Below are positions 40,184 through 51,999 of a stretch of DNA of 64,000 nucleotides, piece after piece. Position numbers and translations under genes: made by a program. Each line of letters opens with the position of its first letter. The first letter of the stretch is position 1. Below the pieces are notes generated by a model that saw only the letters and a list, made by a program, of their open reading frames with translations, was not told the DNA's origin and did no database searches. This DNA comes from Pelobates cultripes (taxonomy: Eukaryota > Chordata > Amphibia > Anura > Pelobatidae): NCBI GenBank assembly GCA_933207985.1, contig OW240921.1, positions 95,331,192-95,395,191 of the forward strand. The letters are read 5' to 3'.

Positions 40184-43111
40184 AGGTGGGGAGGGGGAGA
40201 AGGGGGGGTCAGCCTTTTATAATAAATATTAAACTACACAATTTTCTATAGGCAAAATTATACACCAGGGAGTCTCTTCATAGAACTGGATAGAGACCTA
40301 TATATAAGACTGGCCTTTGGTGTGTGTGTGAGCTGTGCGATCGCACATGGCGCCATGACAACAGGGCACCCAGTGGCCAACACAGCTCGCAAGCATAGAC
40401 TGGCAAATTAAATAAAACCGATTCCATGGTGGTCCAATGGTGCACACCAACATGAGGTGTAGTCTGACCATAATATTCTCTCTTTGTGACTTTGGAGTTA
40501 GGTTATTGAGTAGCCTAGCCTGTGATTTGACTCAACATTGAGTGCTGGGATCGCAAGGAGAGAATATTATGATCTAAGCCAACAGTCTATGCTATTTAAA
40601 ACCAGACCACAAGGAAACATATAGGCCAACACTGGATCACCAGGGACAGAGGAAGGCTTGTCTGATCGGGCGCCGGAGTGAGGGATCACTGCAGGGAAGC
40701 GTATGGCCGCACAGGACAAGGTAGGAGATTGAGTGGCTGCTTTAAAATAAATGCAGTCTTCATGAGTTCCCAGCCCCAGAAATTCCCCCAGTATTTGGCT
40801 GGCACTACCGAGTATAGGTATTGGTACATCGGCATTACTCTCTTAGTGCAACACCATCTACCTACTTAGCTGCCCTGTCTAATCTGAACCCCAATTAAGG
40901 TAAATGTGTGTGTGACTCTGTTATTGTGTATCTATGTATGTATGTGGCTGTGTTTGGGGCTTTATATCTATGTATATGACTGTGTGTGTGTGTGGGACTT
41001 TGTGTGTCTTTAAATGTACATGACTGTGTTTTGTTTTAATTTAATCTGGTTACAAATACATGTCTGGGAGTCCACCCATTGTACAGCGCTGCGGAAATTT
41101 TTTGTCGCTTTATAAATAATATTAATAATTTGTGTCTTTGCATATGACTCTGGTTGCGTACATCTGTGCATGTGATTTTATGCCAAGGTATCTATGCATG
41201 TGGCTGTGTAGTTATGTGGGGGGCAAAAATTGGTAAGGGGGTTAAGACATAAAAGACAGTATAAGGGCATAAGAGACACACAAGGATGGTTGGAAAAAAT
41301 GCAGGAGATATGAAGCACCACACAGACATTTATTCTAATCTATTGGCATGGTAAGGATTAACCTATTCCAAAACAGCTGCACTGGAAAACAATCTCTAGA
41401 TCATTATTATAAATGTAATAAAAAGGTTATGACATGTTATAGGTCGTTTTCAATGGTGTCATTCCCAGAGAAGTGACTGTTATCCTTTAAGAAAATGTAG
41501 GGACCCTATAATCACCAAAACGAATTTAACTCCTAAATGGCAGAGAAATTATCTATATTCCAAAACAACTCCAATAAGTTAAAGGACCAATCCACACCAA
41601 TAAAGCACTTCATGAGATATCATCACTTTTATGATTGAATAATGGGATCTATACACTAAAGCCACTCTATTAAGTTAACGTTCTTTTGGTGCTTAGATTA
41701 TCCCTTTAAGCTAGTAATTGTTTTATTGTTATGGTAAAAACAAAATAAAAATAAATCTAAAAACAAACAATATATGGGAACAACAAAAATATCTGAAAAT
41801 GGATTTTGTTATGTAACAGCTTTTTAATAACTACGAGGGCATCATATTACATTCAAAATTTATGTACTTCTATCAAAAGTTTAAAAAGAAGTCAACTGAA
41901 AGAATTGTGCATGAGATGGGCTGTCAGAGAATTTTATAAAGAACTTAATAAATACATGTTTTTACTCTATAGTCCCAGGCAGACATGTTTTTTAAAAAAA
42001 AAAAAACAAAAAAAAGCCATTTACAATCAATAGGGTAATTTTAATGAAATTGTCACTGTAAAATTAAAAGAAAAAGAAAAACAATTATGCTAATAATTGT
42101 ATCTGCTTTTATAACAATGCACTAGCAATACAGTCTTTTTGATGTATAAACTGTATCAATGGATTTTCATTCAATGATAAAAAGCCCAAGCCATTTGCTG
42201 TGCCCATTTACCTTATAAGGTTGTACTTAGCAGTGATGTCATTATGGCTCTTACATCATAATAAGCTGAGGGAATGTAACAGTTGCTTGCACTCTCTGAA
42301 GCCAGTCAGTGTTTATCTGGGACTACATCGTAAACAGGAACTCATCAGGTGAGATATCTATTATCAGAACAAACTGAAACCTTCAGGATAATACTGGACA
42401 ATGCTAACATATTAATGTCTTTGGTTTCCTAGAATGAAGTCTGTTAAGCAGTATTAGTGCTGCATGGACCTAAACAGGACCAGAGGAGGATGGTGATGTA
42501 TAAAGGGATGGGGTGATGGCAAATGATTAATATGAGATCAATGTAATACAGATCCAGGGACTGATTTGTAGCCGATCGCCTTAATATGGGGTCAGGAAGG
42601 AATTTTTTACTTGGACATTTTACTAATGGTATGTGCAAGTTTTTTCGCCTTCCTCTGGATCACTAATTCACTAAACTTTGAACTGTAGCAAATTAAAATC
42701 TGATCGGGCTCTTCACTAAACACCAAGTTTTGTCTAGATGCTGTTTGTATTTTTGTAACCACTCACAGTAAAATGTTCTTAAAATTGTTCTAAGTTAAAA
42801 ATTTGTTACAATAAAAGCTTGGTACAAATTTGTTAAAGATAAATACTGTAAATTGTATTAATAGTGGCTTTTTAATTACTATGGTCACAATAATACAGAG
42901 AGAAACAACAGATACAATTCCTTAAAAATAAATTTTAAACACCTAAAAAGGGGAAATAACATTTCATTGATGAATTGCCTTATATAATTTACACTAAAAT
43001 ATTTTCTCATCATTCTCTTGTAAGTGTGTATCATAAATGTAGTGCCAAGACCCAACTGTAGGTCAAAAGTATATCAGAATTAATAATGGAGAAAATACAC
43101 CTAACAATAAT
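40184..43111. other. No recognised gene
   Basis: AT-rich. It contains a small hairpin at 40466-40573 (arms ataatattctctc / gagagaatattat), a common frog-type tail tgtacagcgctgcggaaatt near 41083, and MITE-like pieces at 41500-41720. No coding segment seen. Confidence 0.5.
41734..41806. repeat. 73-bp direct repeat, copy 1
   Basis: Appears identical to 49540-49612 (gtaaaaacaaaataaaaata ... ctgaaaatggattt). The two copies bracket the Ngaro-like element. Confidence 0.9.
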
Positions 43112-43239
43112 TTGTGTAAGGGGCAAAATAGCCGTATATGGAGTAAGGATCCAGCATAAGCTTAGGATAGTGTAAAGGGAGCAAGTCGGTTGAGGTGTGC
43201 CGATACCGACGATACGGTAGGCCTGTAAATAAAGAGGGC
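43112..43239 (-). repeat. Terminal repeat B2
   Basis: 128 bp, nearly identical to 43425-43552 (ttgtgtaaggggcaaaatag ... cctgtaaataaagagggc). Confidence 0.92.
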
Positions 43240-43313
43240 CCACCAAGGAGTAAGAAAGTAAAGTAAGTGGAAAGAAAAAGAGAAAGTGTTGAAATGAGGA
43301 GTGGGTGGGAGGG

Positions 43314-43424
43314 TCATTCTGATGCTGACCTCAAGCGATATGAGTCAGGTAAGGGGTGTCCCTTATATAGGGAGTGAATTAATTTAAGCCCCTCCCACAA
43401 ATACAGGCAAAACTGCCTTAATAC
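43314..43424 (-). repeat. Terminal repeat A2
   Basis: 111 bp matching 49297-49408 (tcattctgatgctgacctca ... aactgccttaatac). It abuts B1 without a gap. Confidence 0.92.
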
Positions 43425-43552
43425 TTGTGTAAGGGGCAAAATAGCCGTATATGGAGTAAGGATCCAGCATAAGCTTAGGATAGTGTAAAGGGAGCAAGTC
43501 GGTTGTGGTGTGCCGATACCGACGATACGGTAGGCCTGTAAATAAAGAGGGC
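43425..43552 (-). repeat. Terminal repeat B1
   Basis: 128 bp, the copy of B2 that follows the body. Confidence 0.92.
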
Positions 43553-44259
43553 AAAAATGAATAATCAAAGATTTAATACAGTCAACAAATATATACAAAT
43601 TAACCAGACATTTCCTTAAATGCATTACAGTATTTAATTCCTGAAAGGATTTTGAAGGTAGGAATCTAGGACCGAAAGTGGGCACCATTTGTTGTGGGTA
43701 GGATAGTATGTTATCTCTACTGTTGGTGCATGTTGACTCATTTCGGAATGTGGTAGAGCCAATAGGTAATGATATATGTGTTTACGTACGTGGGATCGTT
43801 GAAGACAATGATCTGTCTGAGTGGTGGTGATGGTAGTGGATTCTCTGGCCTGAGAAAGGCATAAAAGGCAATGTGCATGGCTGGTAATGGCTGACTTGGT
43901 AGTATAATTGAATGGTTGTAGATCTAATAGGTCCGATAAGGATGAACAGTTGGATGGCTATTGGTAATCTCTGAGAGGAACGTGGGGGAATGGATTCCTG
44001 AAAACCTCTGAGTATATTCTTTTCTGGTATGATAGCATGAAGTTTATGGTAGTTTTGGCCATAGGTTATCATGTGTTGTTGAATGCCTGTAAAATATATA
44101 ATTAATGGTGTATGAGATAGTTTAAGTTTAAGGTGGCAAAAATAAGCAAAACTTAGGAGAAATTTTGTGACACAGGTTGAGCTATGTCGTGTTCCAATGA
44201 GATTCTTTAAGACAGGTGAAAAGCTGTGTTATGCGTTCTACAAGTATGGGACGAAAGTG

Positions 44260-44809
44260 CTAGGTGGGATAGTGCATGCTATGCTGCATGAGTATGTCTA
44301 ATCCATGATTTTGTCTCTGGAACGAAAGAGTGGACGTGACTGTATGGGCGGCTGTAGGAAGCGTATGATGAACATGCCTGGAATATAAATGAGACAGTTG
44401 TCGGCAGGGATGTATACCCCCGTCTGGTACATGAAAGTGAAATGTGATAAGTGGCCAACCAAGTGAGTTCCCCAGAAACATCATGAACTTATGGATGAGT
44501 AGTGGCGTTTGTTGATGATATGGTATGTGCTTAGTTGTCTGAGTAACAACGGATTGATGACCCTGACCATGATTTACCCCATGCCACAGCAGCTGCTACA
44601 ATGGGGTAGATCTCCCAAAGGGGCTGAAGTGGTGGAAAAATTTCCAAACCTGGATGCCATGGCCAACAGCCCCAAAGCAATTGTTCCCGGTAGATCGCTG
44701 CCAAACCCGTGGTATACGCTGCGTCTGACCATCTGGTTGGAGAAGTGTCAGACAATCCTGGAAGGAACATGCTTTTACCATGCCAAGTGGTTAAGAAATC
44801 CCCCCCCAT
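44260..44809 (-). pseudogene. DIRS/Ngaro-type RNase H remnant
   Basis: Minus-strand frame 44809-44531 has WSDAAYTTGLAAIY, then PLWEIYPIVAAAVAWGKSW and RCYSDN, matching the DIRS-group RNase H pattern (DAA.., ..ypIv.A...WG..., ..cDN). It continues with a frame change into LGWPLITFHFHVPD, the region just after the last catalytic position. Confidence 0.72.
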
Positions 44810-44829
44810 GTGCAGGTCTGCTGTTGCTG

Positions 44830-45330
44830 AGGTGTCTAGGCACCTCCTCTGATCGTCATGTTGGAAGTGTGGAAAAAAGGGGAAAGTACTCTGGATGTGA
44901 AAGCGTGGTCTTGTGGTATGATTGGCATGGCAAAATTAAGGAACCTGGTAGGGATCGTAGTTCCTTGCAGTTGTAAGTACTAAGCAGGAGGTAGTGATTG
45001 ATGTAGTTGAGAATGTTCCCTATTTGTCTTGTGGTAACTTGCGTGTATGGATGCCGACTCAAGTCATATGCCCAGTAATGTGAAGATAGTGTCTGGGCCT
45101 TCTGTTTCTTATGGGGTACTGGGACGCCCAAGTGGTCAACCAGACTAAGCTGCCGTGAGGCTTCTAGTGAAAAATATGCTTTCTTTGATTAACAAGAAGT
45201 CTTCTAGATAGTGTATGACTGTAAGGCCTCTGGATATGTTATCATAACCAGCACAGAGTATCTGCGAATATCGATAGTAGGCTAATCTGTAGCTCGAAAG
45301 TTGAGCGGGGAAAGGATTGCCCAATTTATG
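44830..45330 (-). pseudogene. DIRS/Ngaro-type reverse transcriptase remnant
   Basis: Translating by eye across frames, the minus strand gives HYLEDFLLI near 45213-45190 (the LDD box with one substitution) followed by GPDTIFTLLGI and further DIRS-like residues, interrupted by stops. Reading is by memory of the family, so domain boundaries are rough. Confidence 0.6.
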
Positions 45331-47952
45331 CCATGTAAGTGCCAGTGTGTAGGGTAGATGGTAGCCGTTTACTGCGTTGATGATATTGGTCTTACTTAAT
45401 CAAGCTTCAACCCATGCTTGAGTGATAGCTGTAAAGGTAGATCAATGGTGTTGTATAGTAAGAAAAATCCTCGGAGGGTTATGAGGGAGTTGAGACTTGG
45501 GGTAGCGGAGGTGTGTGTTACCAATAAGTCCATGGTTAGTCTTTGTTTAAGGGAAGATTCCTTGTGACAATACCAATGTGTGTGTTTGGTGCCATGCTGT
45601 AAATGGTGGAGATTGGAAGACCCCTCTGCAAATCTTGGCTATGAGTGTGTTTACAGCCAATGGTTTTGTTGTGCTGACTGTAAGTGAGGGCATGCTATAT
45701 TCCTTGAAGGTGTGTTTATGATACCTGTATGGGAGCCCTTTGAAGCTCCAGAGCTTTAGTAAATCTACTACAAGTCTGGAAGGGTGATGAGTCAGTAGTG
45801 TTGAAAATGCATTGGTGTGTACAGATGGTGAATACGTTATTTGTAAGTTGTATTGGGACACATGGTTTGTCATGTGCCCTGAACTATTTGAACATATATG
45901 CAACAGTCTGTATGCAATGCAACTACTCATATCAGTGGTCTCTGGTAGTTCAGAGGTGCTGGTACCTAGAGCCTGAGAGTGCTCGTCCATTTGTTTGGGA
46001 CAAAATCCCTTCTGTATGGGTACCTGCACAAATAAACATCTCCACATATTCCAAATGCCAACCCAACCAAGGGATGGTCAGTTCCCGATTTACCTGGAAT
46101 CCCTGGATCTGACCATCACAGATACATCATCATACATATATATGCCTTGCTTCCCCAATGTGCTGGGATCATACGTGCAGGTTTAACATCTTGTGTGTCA
46201 TAAGAATTGATTGTACCAGGTAACCGAGTTTCGGTTGGTGCTGGTTGTACAGTAGCGTGAGGCCCAGCCTTGTGAGGGCTGTGGTGACCAACTCGAGATT
46301 GCCAGTCTGTCATAAATTTTTTGGCTCATGAGTTTATGAGTGAAGCTAGCATAGCCTGGGTGTCACCTGAGTTGATGTAGCTGGGCCTTCCCCTGCCTCC
46401 GTGTTGTCCGTTGATGTATGGAGGAGTTTGAATAACTGCTTTCCTTGCTGTAGCAGGGTAGGGGATTTGTCACCTCCTTAGGTCGGTGGTAATGTGTGGG
46501 ATCGTCCAGGATCTGATTGCTGCTGGACTAGCAACATCTCCTCTGCTTGAAGGTGTATCAATTCTAGCCGGGGTGCTAGGAAGAGGTGATTCTTCACCAT
46601 CTTTTTGAGAAATACTTAAATAACAATAAAGATTGCAATTATTATTTGTACCCAGGGTTCTTGTACTGGCTTGCTAGCTAAGCCGTAAGGCGAAACGATT
46701 AGGCTTGGTGTTTTTTGGTGACTGGTGAGGCCCTGCTAGTTGCCAAGTGGCTTGAGAGGCTCTATCTATGCTTGGCGCGAGGGGATTTTGTGTGGCCACC
46801 GAACGTTGTGGCAGGATGTTGGCCTCTCGGTGACAGTAACCAGAAAATAGGAAGGGGAGTGACAGGTGAGGCCCTCTCTATGATACAATGCGAGGCGGCT
46901 AGCTCACGAGTGGCCCGAGGGGTGTATGCCTCCGAGTGTGAGGCGGGGTGTTGGCCTCGCGGGACCACTAACCGAAGCATAATGCAGAGAAAAAAGGGGG
47001 TAATACCTATTGGGCCCTAGAACCCTAATTGCCAGTACACTATTACTATTCCAGGGAAGGTAAGAGATGGATAACTACGTGAGCAGGTGTATGTACCTGG
47101 TAGTATGGTATTGAACCTGACAATCCGTATAGGTTTTTTAGTAGTAACTGTAACCTGAATGGATAAAACCGTATGGCATAAGGAAATATGGCATAGACCA
47201 AGCTTATCTTAATACGTACAGTATATGTGAAAAGTAAAGTGACGTGATGTGTAAATATTAAACATCGTAGCCATACTGGTTAAATATGTAACAATCTTAA
47301 CCCATTAAGTGCCGTATGTACAAGTGAAAATGTGGTCTGTCCCCACCTTGTATGTTGTATGTCCCCTTGCTAGGGGAAGTCTGTTGCGGGAGCAGCGTGC
47401 TGTGAAAAATGTATGTGAACTATATTACCAGTTACATATATACAGATGCGTCTGCTACTGTGTAATAATATATGTATTTATACCAGATGTTGACATAGTG
47501 CTTGCTATGTGAATTGTTGTATGTCTTATTGAATGGTAGGGGTCAGTGAACATGGTGTTGCAAAATGCAAGTGCACTGGAGATCTGCCGAGTGCCCTATA
47601 GGTGGCAGTGTAGTTGGATACTGATTGGTATGTGAAATGTTGTTTGTCTGTTGACCTATAGGTGTCAGTGTTTTGGTGTTTGTAAAACCCCATGAAAATT
47701 GTCAATGTACTTGACAGACCTGTAGGTGGCAGTGTTGATAGAACCACTGTTGGTCTTGATGTGAAATGTAAATTATTGTGAATTAAACCTGAAGTTGAGC
47801 CCGTGCTGGAGTTTAATTTATGGTCTATAGTTATGTATAAAACAATCTTATGTGTAATTTATATTGGCTGGTAAATTGTATATGACATGTGAAGACAGTT
47901 TGCTGTTGACCAGTAGGGGTCAGAAATGCTGATTGTATGTTAAAATACCCTT

Positions 47953-48032
47953 TAACCCCTTAAGGACCAAACTTCTGGAATAAAAGGGGATCATTACACG
48001 TCACACATGTCATGTGTCCTTAAGGGGTTAAT
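47953..48032. mobile_element. 80-bp piggyBac-like MITE inside the Ngaro-like element
   Basis: TTAACCCCTTAAGGACC with perfect inverted terminus GTCCTTAAGGGGTTAA; family as at 16997 and 51300. It is younger than the host element. Confidence 0.88.
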
Positions 48033-48044
48033 GCTACCATTTGA

Positions 48045-49010
48045 CAGATAGGAGTCAGTATAAAAGCGAAAATGCTGTAGTTCGTTTGTTTGCTTATGAA
48101 GTGGAATAAAATCTGAGAAGCCTGTAGTATACTGATTGACCGGTAGGGGTCAGCATGTAGGCGAAAATGCCGTGGTTAGTTGGTTTGTACATGAAATGCA
48201 ATAATGTCTGAGAAGCCTGTAGTACACTGAATGACCTGTAGGGGTCAGTGTGTAGGCGCAAATGCAGTGGTTCGTTGGTTTGTACATGAAATGCAATAAT
48301 GTCTGAGAAGCCTGTAGTACACTGAATGACTGGTAAGGGTCAGTGTGTAGGTGAAAATGCAGTGGTTTATGGTTTTGTACATGAAAAGCAAAAACGTCTA
48401 AGAAGCCTGTAGTACACTAAATGACCAGTAGGGGTCAGTGTGTAGGCGCAAATGCAGTGATTCGTTGATTTGTACATGAAATGCAATAATGTCTGAGAAG
48501 CCTGTAGTACACCAAATGACCAGTAGGGGTCAGTGTGTAGGTGCAAATGCAGTGATTCGTTTATTTGTACATGAAATGCGATAATGTCTAAGAAGCCTGT
48601 AGTACACCAAAAACCGGTAGGGGTCAGTGTGTAGGTGAAAATGAGGTGGTTTATTGGTTTGTACATGAAAATGCAAAAAACGTCTAAGATGCCTGTAGTA
48701 CACCGAATGACCGATAGGGGTCAGTGTGTAGGTGAAAATGCGGTGTTTGGTTGTTGTTTTTCATGAAATGCAATAATGTCTGAGAAGCCGGTAGTACACC
48801 GAATGACCGGTAGGGGTCAGTGTGTAGGCGAAAATGCAGTGGTTCGTTGGTTTGTACATGAAATGCAATAATGTCTAAGAAGCCTGTAGTACACCCAAAG
48901 ACCGGTAGGGGTCAGTGTGTAGGCGAAAATGCAGTGGTTCGTTGGTTTGTACATGAAATGCAATAATGTCTAAGAAGCCTGTAGTACACCCAAAGACCGG
49001 TAGGGGGTTT
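48045..49010. repeat. 95-bp minisatellite, about 10 copies
   Basis: Successive agtacac marks at 48221, 48316, 48411, 48506, 48601, 48697, 48793, 48888 and 48983 give a 95-96 bp period; an earlier diverged unit starts near 48126. Each unit has gaccggtaggggtcagtgtgtaggcgaaaatgc... and tttgtacatgaaatgcaata. Located in the 5' leader side of the Ngaro-like element. Confidence 0.95.
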
Positions 49011-49296
49011 AAACGAATGATATGCATGAACATGCAATGGTTTTAGAACAGACAGACAAAATGCAGCCGTAAAGTGAGGACCTGACCCGTGCATGGTGCC
49101 GTGGGACTGATGCCTGGCGTAACGGGTAGGTCGACTTACTGTTTGTGAGTCACTTGGACACCATCCACGGCGATGGATTGAAGAAAGAAGGTGGTAGGCC
49201 GGAAAAGCCTGTGGCTGGATTCCTGACACAGCTCTGCTTAGAAAACCTCATGGAGTAATCAGGTAAAATGGCGTCTGGATGACCCAGAAGTGGAAA

Positions 49297-49408
49297 TCAT
49301 TCTGATGCTGACCTCAAGCGATATGAGTCAGGTAAAGGGTGTCCCTTATATAGGGGAGTGAATTAATTTAAGCCCCTCCCACAAATACAGGCAAAACTGC
49401 CTTAATAC
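49297..49408 (-). repeat. Terminal repeat A1
   Basis: 112 bp, the 5' copy of A2 at the other end of the element. Confidence 0.92.
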
Positions 49409-49539
49409 ATATGGAAAAGATAGCTTTCAAAAATGTAGAATAAATAAATGAAAATAAATCTAAGAATAAAAGAAAATTACTATAAACATAAAATAAAATG
49501 AATAAAAATATAAAATATATATATGAGAAAATAGAAAAT

Positions 49540-49612
49540 GTAAAAACAAAATAAAAATAAATCTAAAAACAAACAATATATGGGAACAACAAAAATATCT
49601 GAAAATGGATTT
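49540..49612. repeat. 73-bp direct repeat, copy 2
   Basis: Appears identical to 41734-41806, 7.8 kb away and in the same orientation. Confidence 0.9.
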
Positions 49613-49836
49613 AAAAAGTAACTAATTTCTGAAAATATATAAAAAAAGGTAAAATAGCAAATATTAACCTAAAAAGATAGGAAATATATATATATTTTTA
49701 ATCATAAATGTGGTTATGGTTACAATCTAACTAAACTGCATGTTTCTAATATTTCTTTCTCACTTTATTTTGATGTTCCAGTACCACTACCACCCAGGAA
49801 TGTGTGCCTTCCCCCCGATCCCTGGAGTGTCTAGCC

Positions 49837-49931
49837 CAGGGGTGCCCAAAAGGTAGATCCCCAGATGATTTTAAACTACAGCTTTCATGATGCTTTGGCA
49901 TTCTAAAGGCATCTGCCTTTTGGGCACCCTT
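49837..49931. mobile_element. 95-bp hAT MITE
   Basis: Perfect 8-bp target duplication gtctagcc at 49829-49836 and 49932-49939; inverted termini CAGGGGTGCCCAAAAGG and CCTTTTGGGCACCCTTG. Confidence 0.92.
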
Positions 49932-50784
49932 GGTCTAGCCTATTAAATAGATATTGGGGGAAGATGATTTTGTCCCCCCCCAGACCCATCTGTGGCAGGT
50001 GGGAGCTTTGAAATAGACCAAGTATGGGCTTCAAGTAGTATGGGCTTCCAGTGTGGGTGGGAGGTATTATAAAAAATAAAGTGACGTAGAAATGACATAG
50101 TCCATCCCCACAAAAGAAGGTGCAATCCCCTCCATTATCCCTGGCTGTCTATTTGACGCCGCTCCCCTTGTCATCCTCTCAATTACAAAATATCTACCTA
50201 GCCCCTCACCTAATAGTGAGGGTGAGCACAATAAATCTAATACCTGTAAAAACCATACTTACCTTCAAAATATTCCCAGGCAAGTGTAATTAGAGGCGAG
50301 ACTTGACTGTCAGAGAGCTCTGATTAGTTAACTACTAGCGTTGCCGGTGAGCAAATAGTTCAGACATTTAAAATCTGAGTCTGGATATTAAGCATCCGGT
50401 GTCGAAATTGTATGTCCGAAAGCATTCGGTTTAGCTGAAATCCAGGCAGTATTCTGACTCATATTTTGCAGTCCAAATGGACCTTTATGCAACCATAAGG
50501 TTTTGCCCCATTTTGAACAGGGCCATTGAGACATTCGTGAATGACCCTGTTAATAGTGAAATCCAGGCCGAAACAGCCACGTTGCCTACATTTTGCCATC
50601 ACATTATAATTTGCTATAGTTCAGAGTTTAGTGAATAAACCTGTTCATGAAGATTTTTTTTTTATTCCTTTTGTATAAAAGGTTTTTTTTTTTCTTCATT
50701 ATAAATAAAAAATAAATAAAAAGAACATAGTATTTCTCACATTCTTTCATTGCAAAACAACTCCTGGGTTCATGCAATACATAT

Positions 50785-51218
50785 TTAAAGGAACACTTCA
50801 AACTCTGCAGCGTATGTAGTAGTTATGGTGCCAAGAGTGCCCTGGCTCTATCCTAATATAAGTAATCAAATCATTTTAGAACTGCTTCCTGCCTCCACTA
50901 CAGCCAACTGAGAGCCAACGCCTCTCTGCTCTCAGCCAATCAGCTAAGCCCTGCACTGCCAAACTTAGCTCAGACAATCAGCAAATGAGTTAGTCGTGCA
51001 TTGGTGGGCTTAACTCAGGAGAGATAATGGAAGTTTCTAAGCAGGAGCATTTGTCTCTCTATTGAATGTAGTGGAGGCATGGAGTGGTGCACAGCAGGCC
51101 CAGGTAAGAAGTCAAACCCTTCCGAAATGAATTAACTAGTAAGAATGGAGGGGGTTGGCTCCAGGTCATTCCTGGCACCATTATTACTACAGCGCCATAA
51201 CCATTACTACACCTTTAA
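50785..51218. mobile_element. T2/Kolobok-type MITE, 434 bp
   Basis: TTAAAGGAACACTTCAAACTC on the left and ATTACTACACCTTTAA on the right, with complementary subterminal blocks (tagtagttatggtgccaaga / cctggcaccattattactac). Confidence 0.72.
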
Positions 51219-51299
51219 AAGAACATGCCAAGTACTAAAGTTTGGTTATGGTTTTGGTTTGGTTATGTTAAGTCTGTTTATGGTGTTTGGATTGTTCCT

Positions 51300-51379
51300 T
51301 TAACCCCTTAAGGACCAAACTTCTGGAATAAAAGGGAATCATAACATGTCACACATGTCGTGTGTCCTTAAGGGGTTAA
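51300..51379. mobile_element. 80-bp piggyBac-like MITE
   Basis: TTAA ends, inverted CCCCTTAAGGAC termini, nearly identical to 47953-48032. Confidence 0.88.
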
Positions 51380-51509
51380 AGGTTCATTTAAACATATTTT
51401 AAATGGTTTAAACCCAAAGGGGGAATTCAGTGCTAATAGTTTACTGGTACAGTTCAAGAGGCAGCTCAATCAACAAATCAGGGGTCTCTCTTGTCCGGAA
51501 GGGAAAAAT

Positions 51510-51990
51510 GGAGAAACAGAAGGGTGGTGTAGCACCAAATATGTCCTTAAACAAATGTGGGATGATAGAGAAAAAAATAATAGTGCAGTATGTAAAATAT
51601 AATTGGAAAAGGGTGATAAAAATAATTCACTCACGCTTTTTGGGAGCTAAGGTGCAGCTCCAACTTTGGCGCTTGTACGGAATGATCCCCATACTTTGGT
51701 CTCACATACTACACTATATCTCCTTCGGTTTTTCCCTTTTATATGCTGATGAGGAAACCAACTGAAAGAAGAATTATTCGCAGACCTGTGACCATATTAT
51801 ATCCCTAGGCGGGGAATCGGGGATCATTCCGCCCAAACGTCGGAGCTGCACCTAAGCTCCCAAAAAGCATGAGTGAATTATTTTTATCACCCTTTTTCAA
51901 TTGTAATTTACATACTGCACTATTTTTTTTCTCTATCAGCCCACATATTTTTAAGGACATATTTGGCGCTACAACCTTCTGTTTCTCCAG
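51510..51990. mobile_element. 481-bp foldback element with long inverted arms
   Basis: Arms of about 180 bp (51510-51690 and 51810-51990) are inverted copies: ggagaaacagaagg...gcaccaaatatgtcc, aagggtgataaaaataattc and gggagctaaggtgcagctcc all recur as complements. An 8-bp aaaaatgg lies near both ends (51504-51511 and 51994-52001) and may be the target duplication. Confidence 0.82.
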
Positions 51991-51999
51991 TTAAAAATG

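Larger units (their letters stand above)
43112..49408 (-). mobile_element. Ngaro/DIRS-like tyrosine-recombinase retrotransposon, degenerate
   Basis: Split direct repeats in the order (minus strand) A1 (49408-49297), body, B1 (43552-43425), A2 (43424-43314), B2 (43239-43112). This is the A1-body-B1-A2-B2 arrangement of Ngaro/PAT-type elements, not the inverted repeats of classical DIRS. The body has reverse transcriptase and RNase H remnants of DIRS type. A tyrosine recombinase is expected near 43600-44250, but I could not identify its Arg-His-Arg-Tyr residues. No target duplication is seen, as expected for recombinase-mediated integration. Length 6.3 kb, heavily mutated. Confidence 0.75.

Noticed and set aside
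48045..49010. CRISPR-like array impression from regular 95-bp repeats
   Set aside because: The whole unit repeats with no unique spacers, and the context is a eukaryotic retrotransposon.
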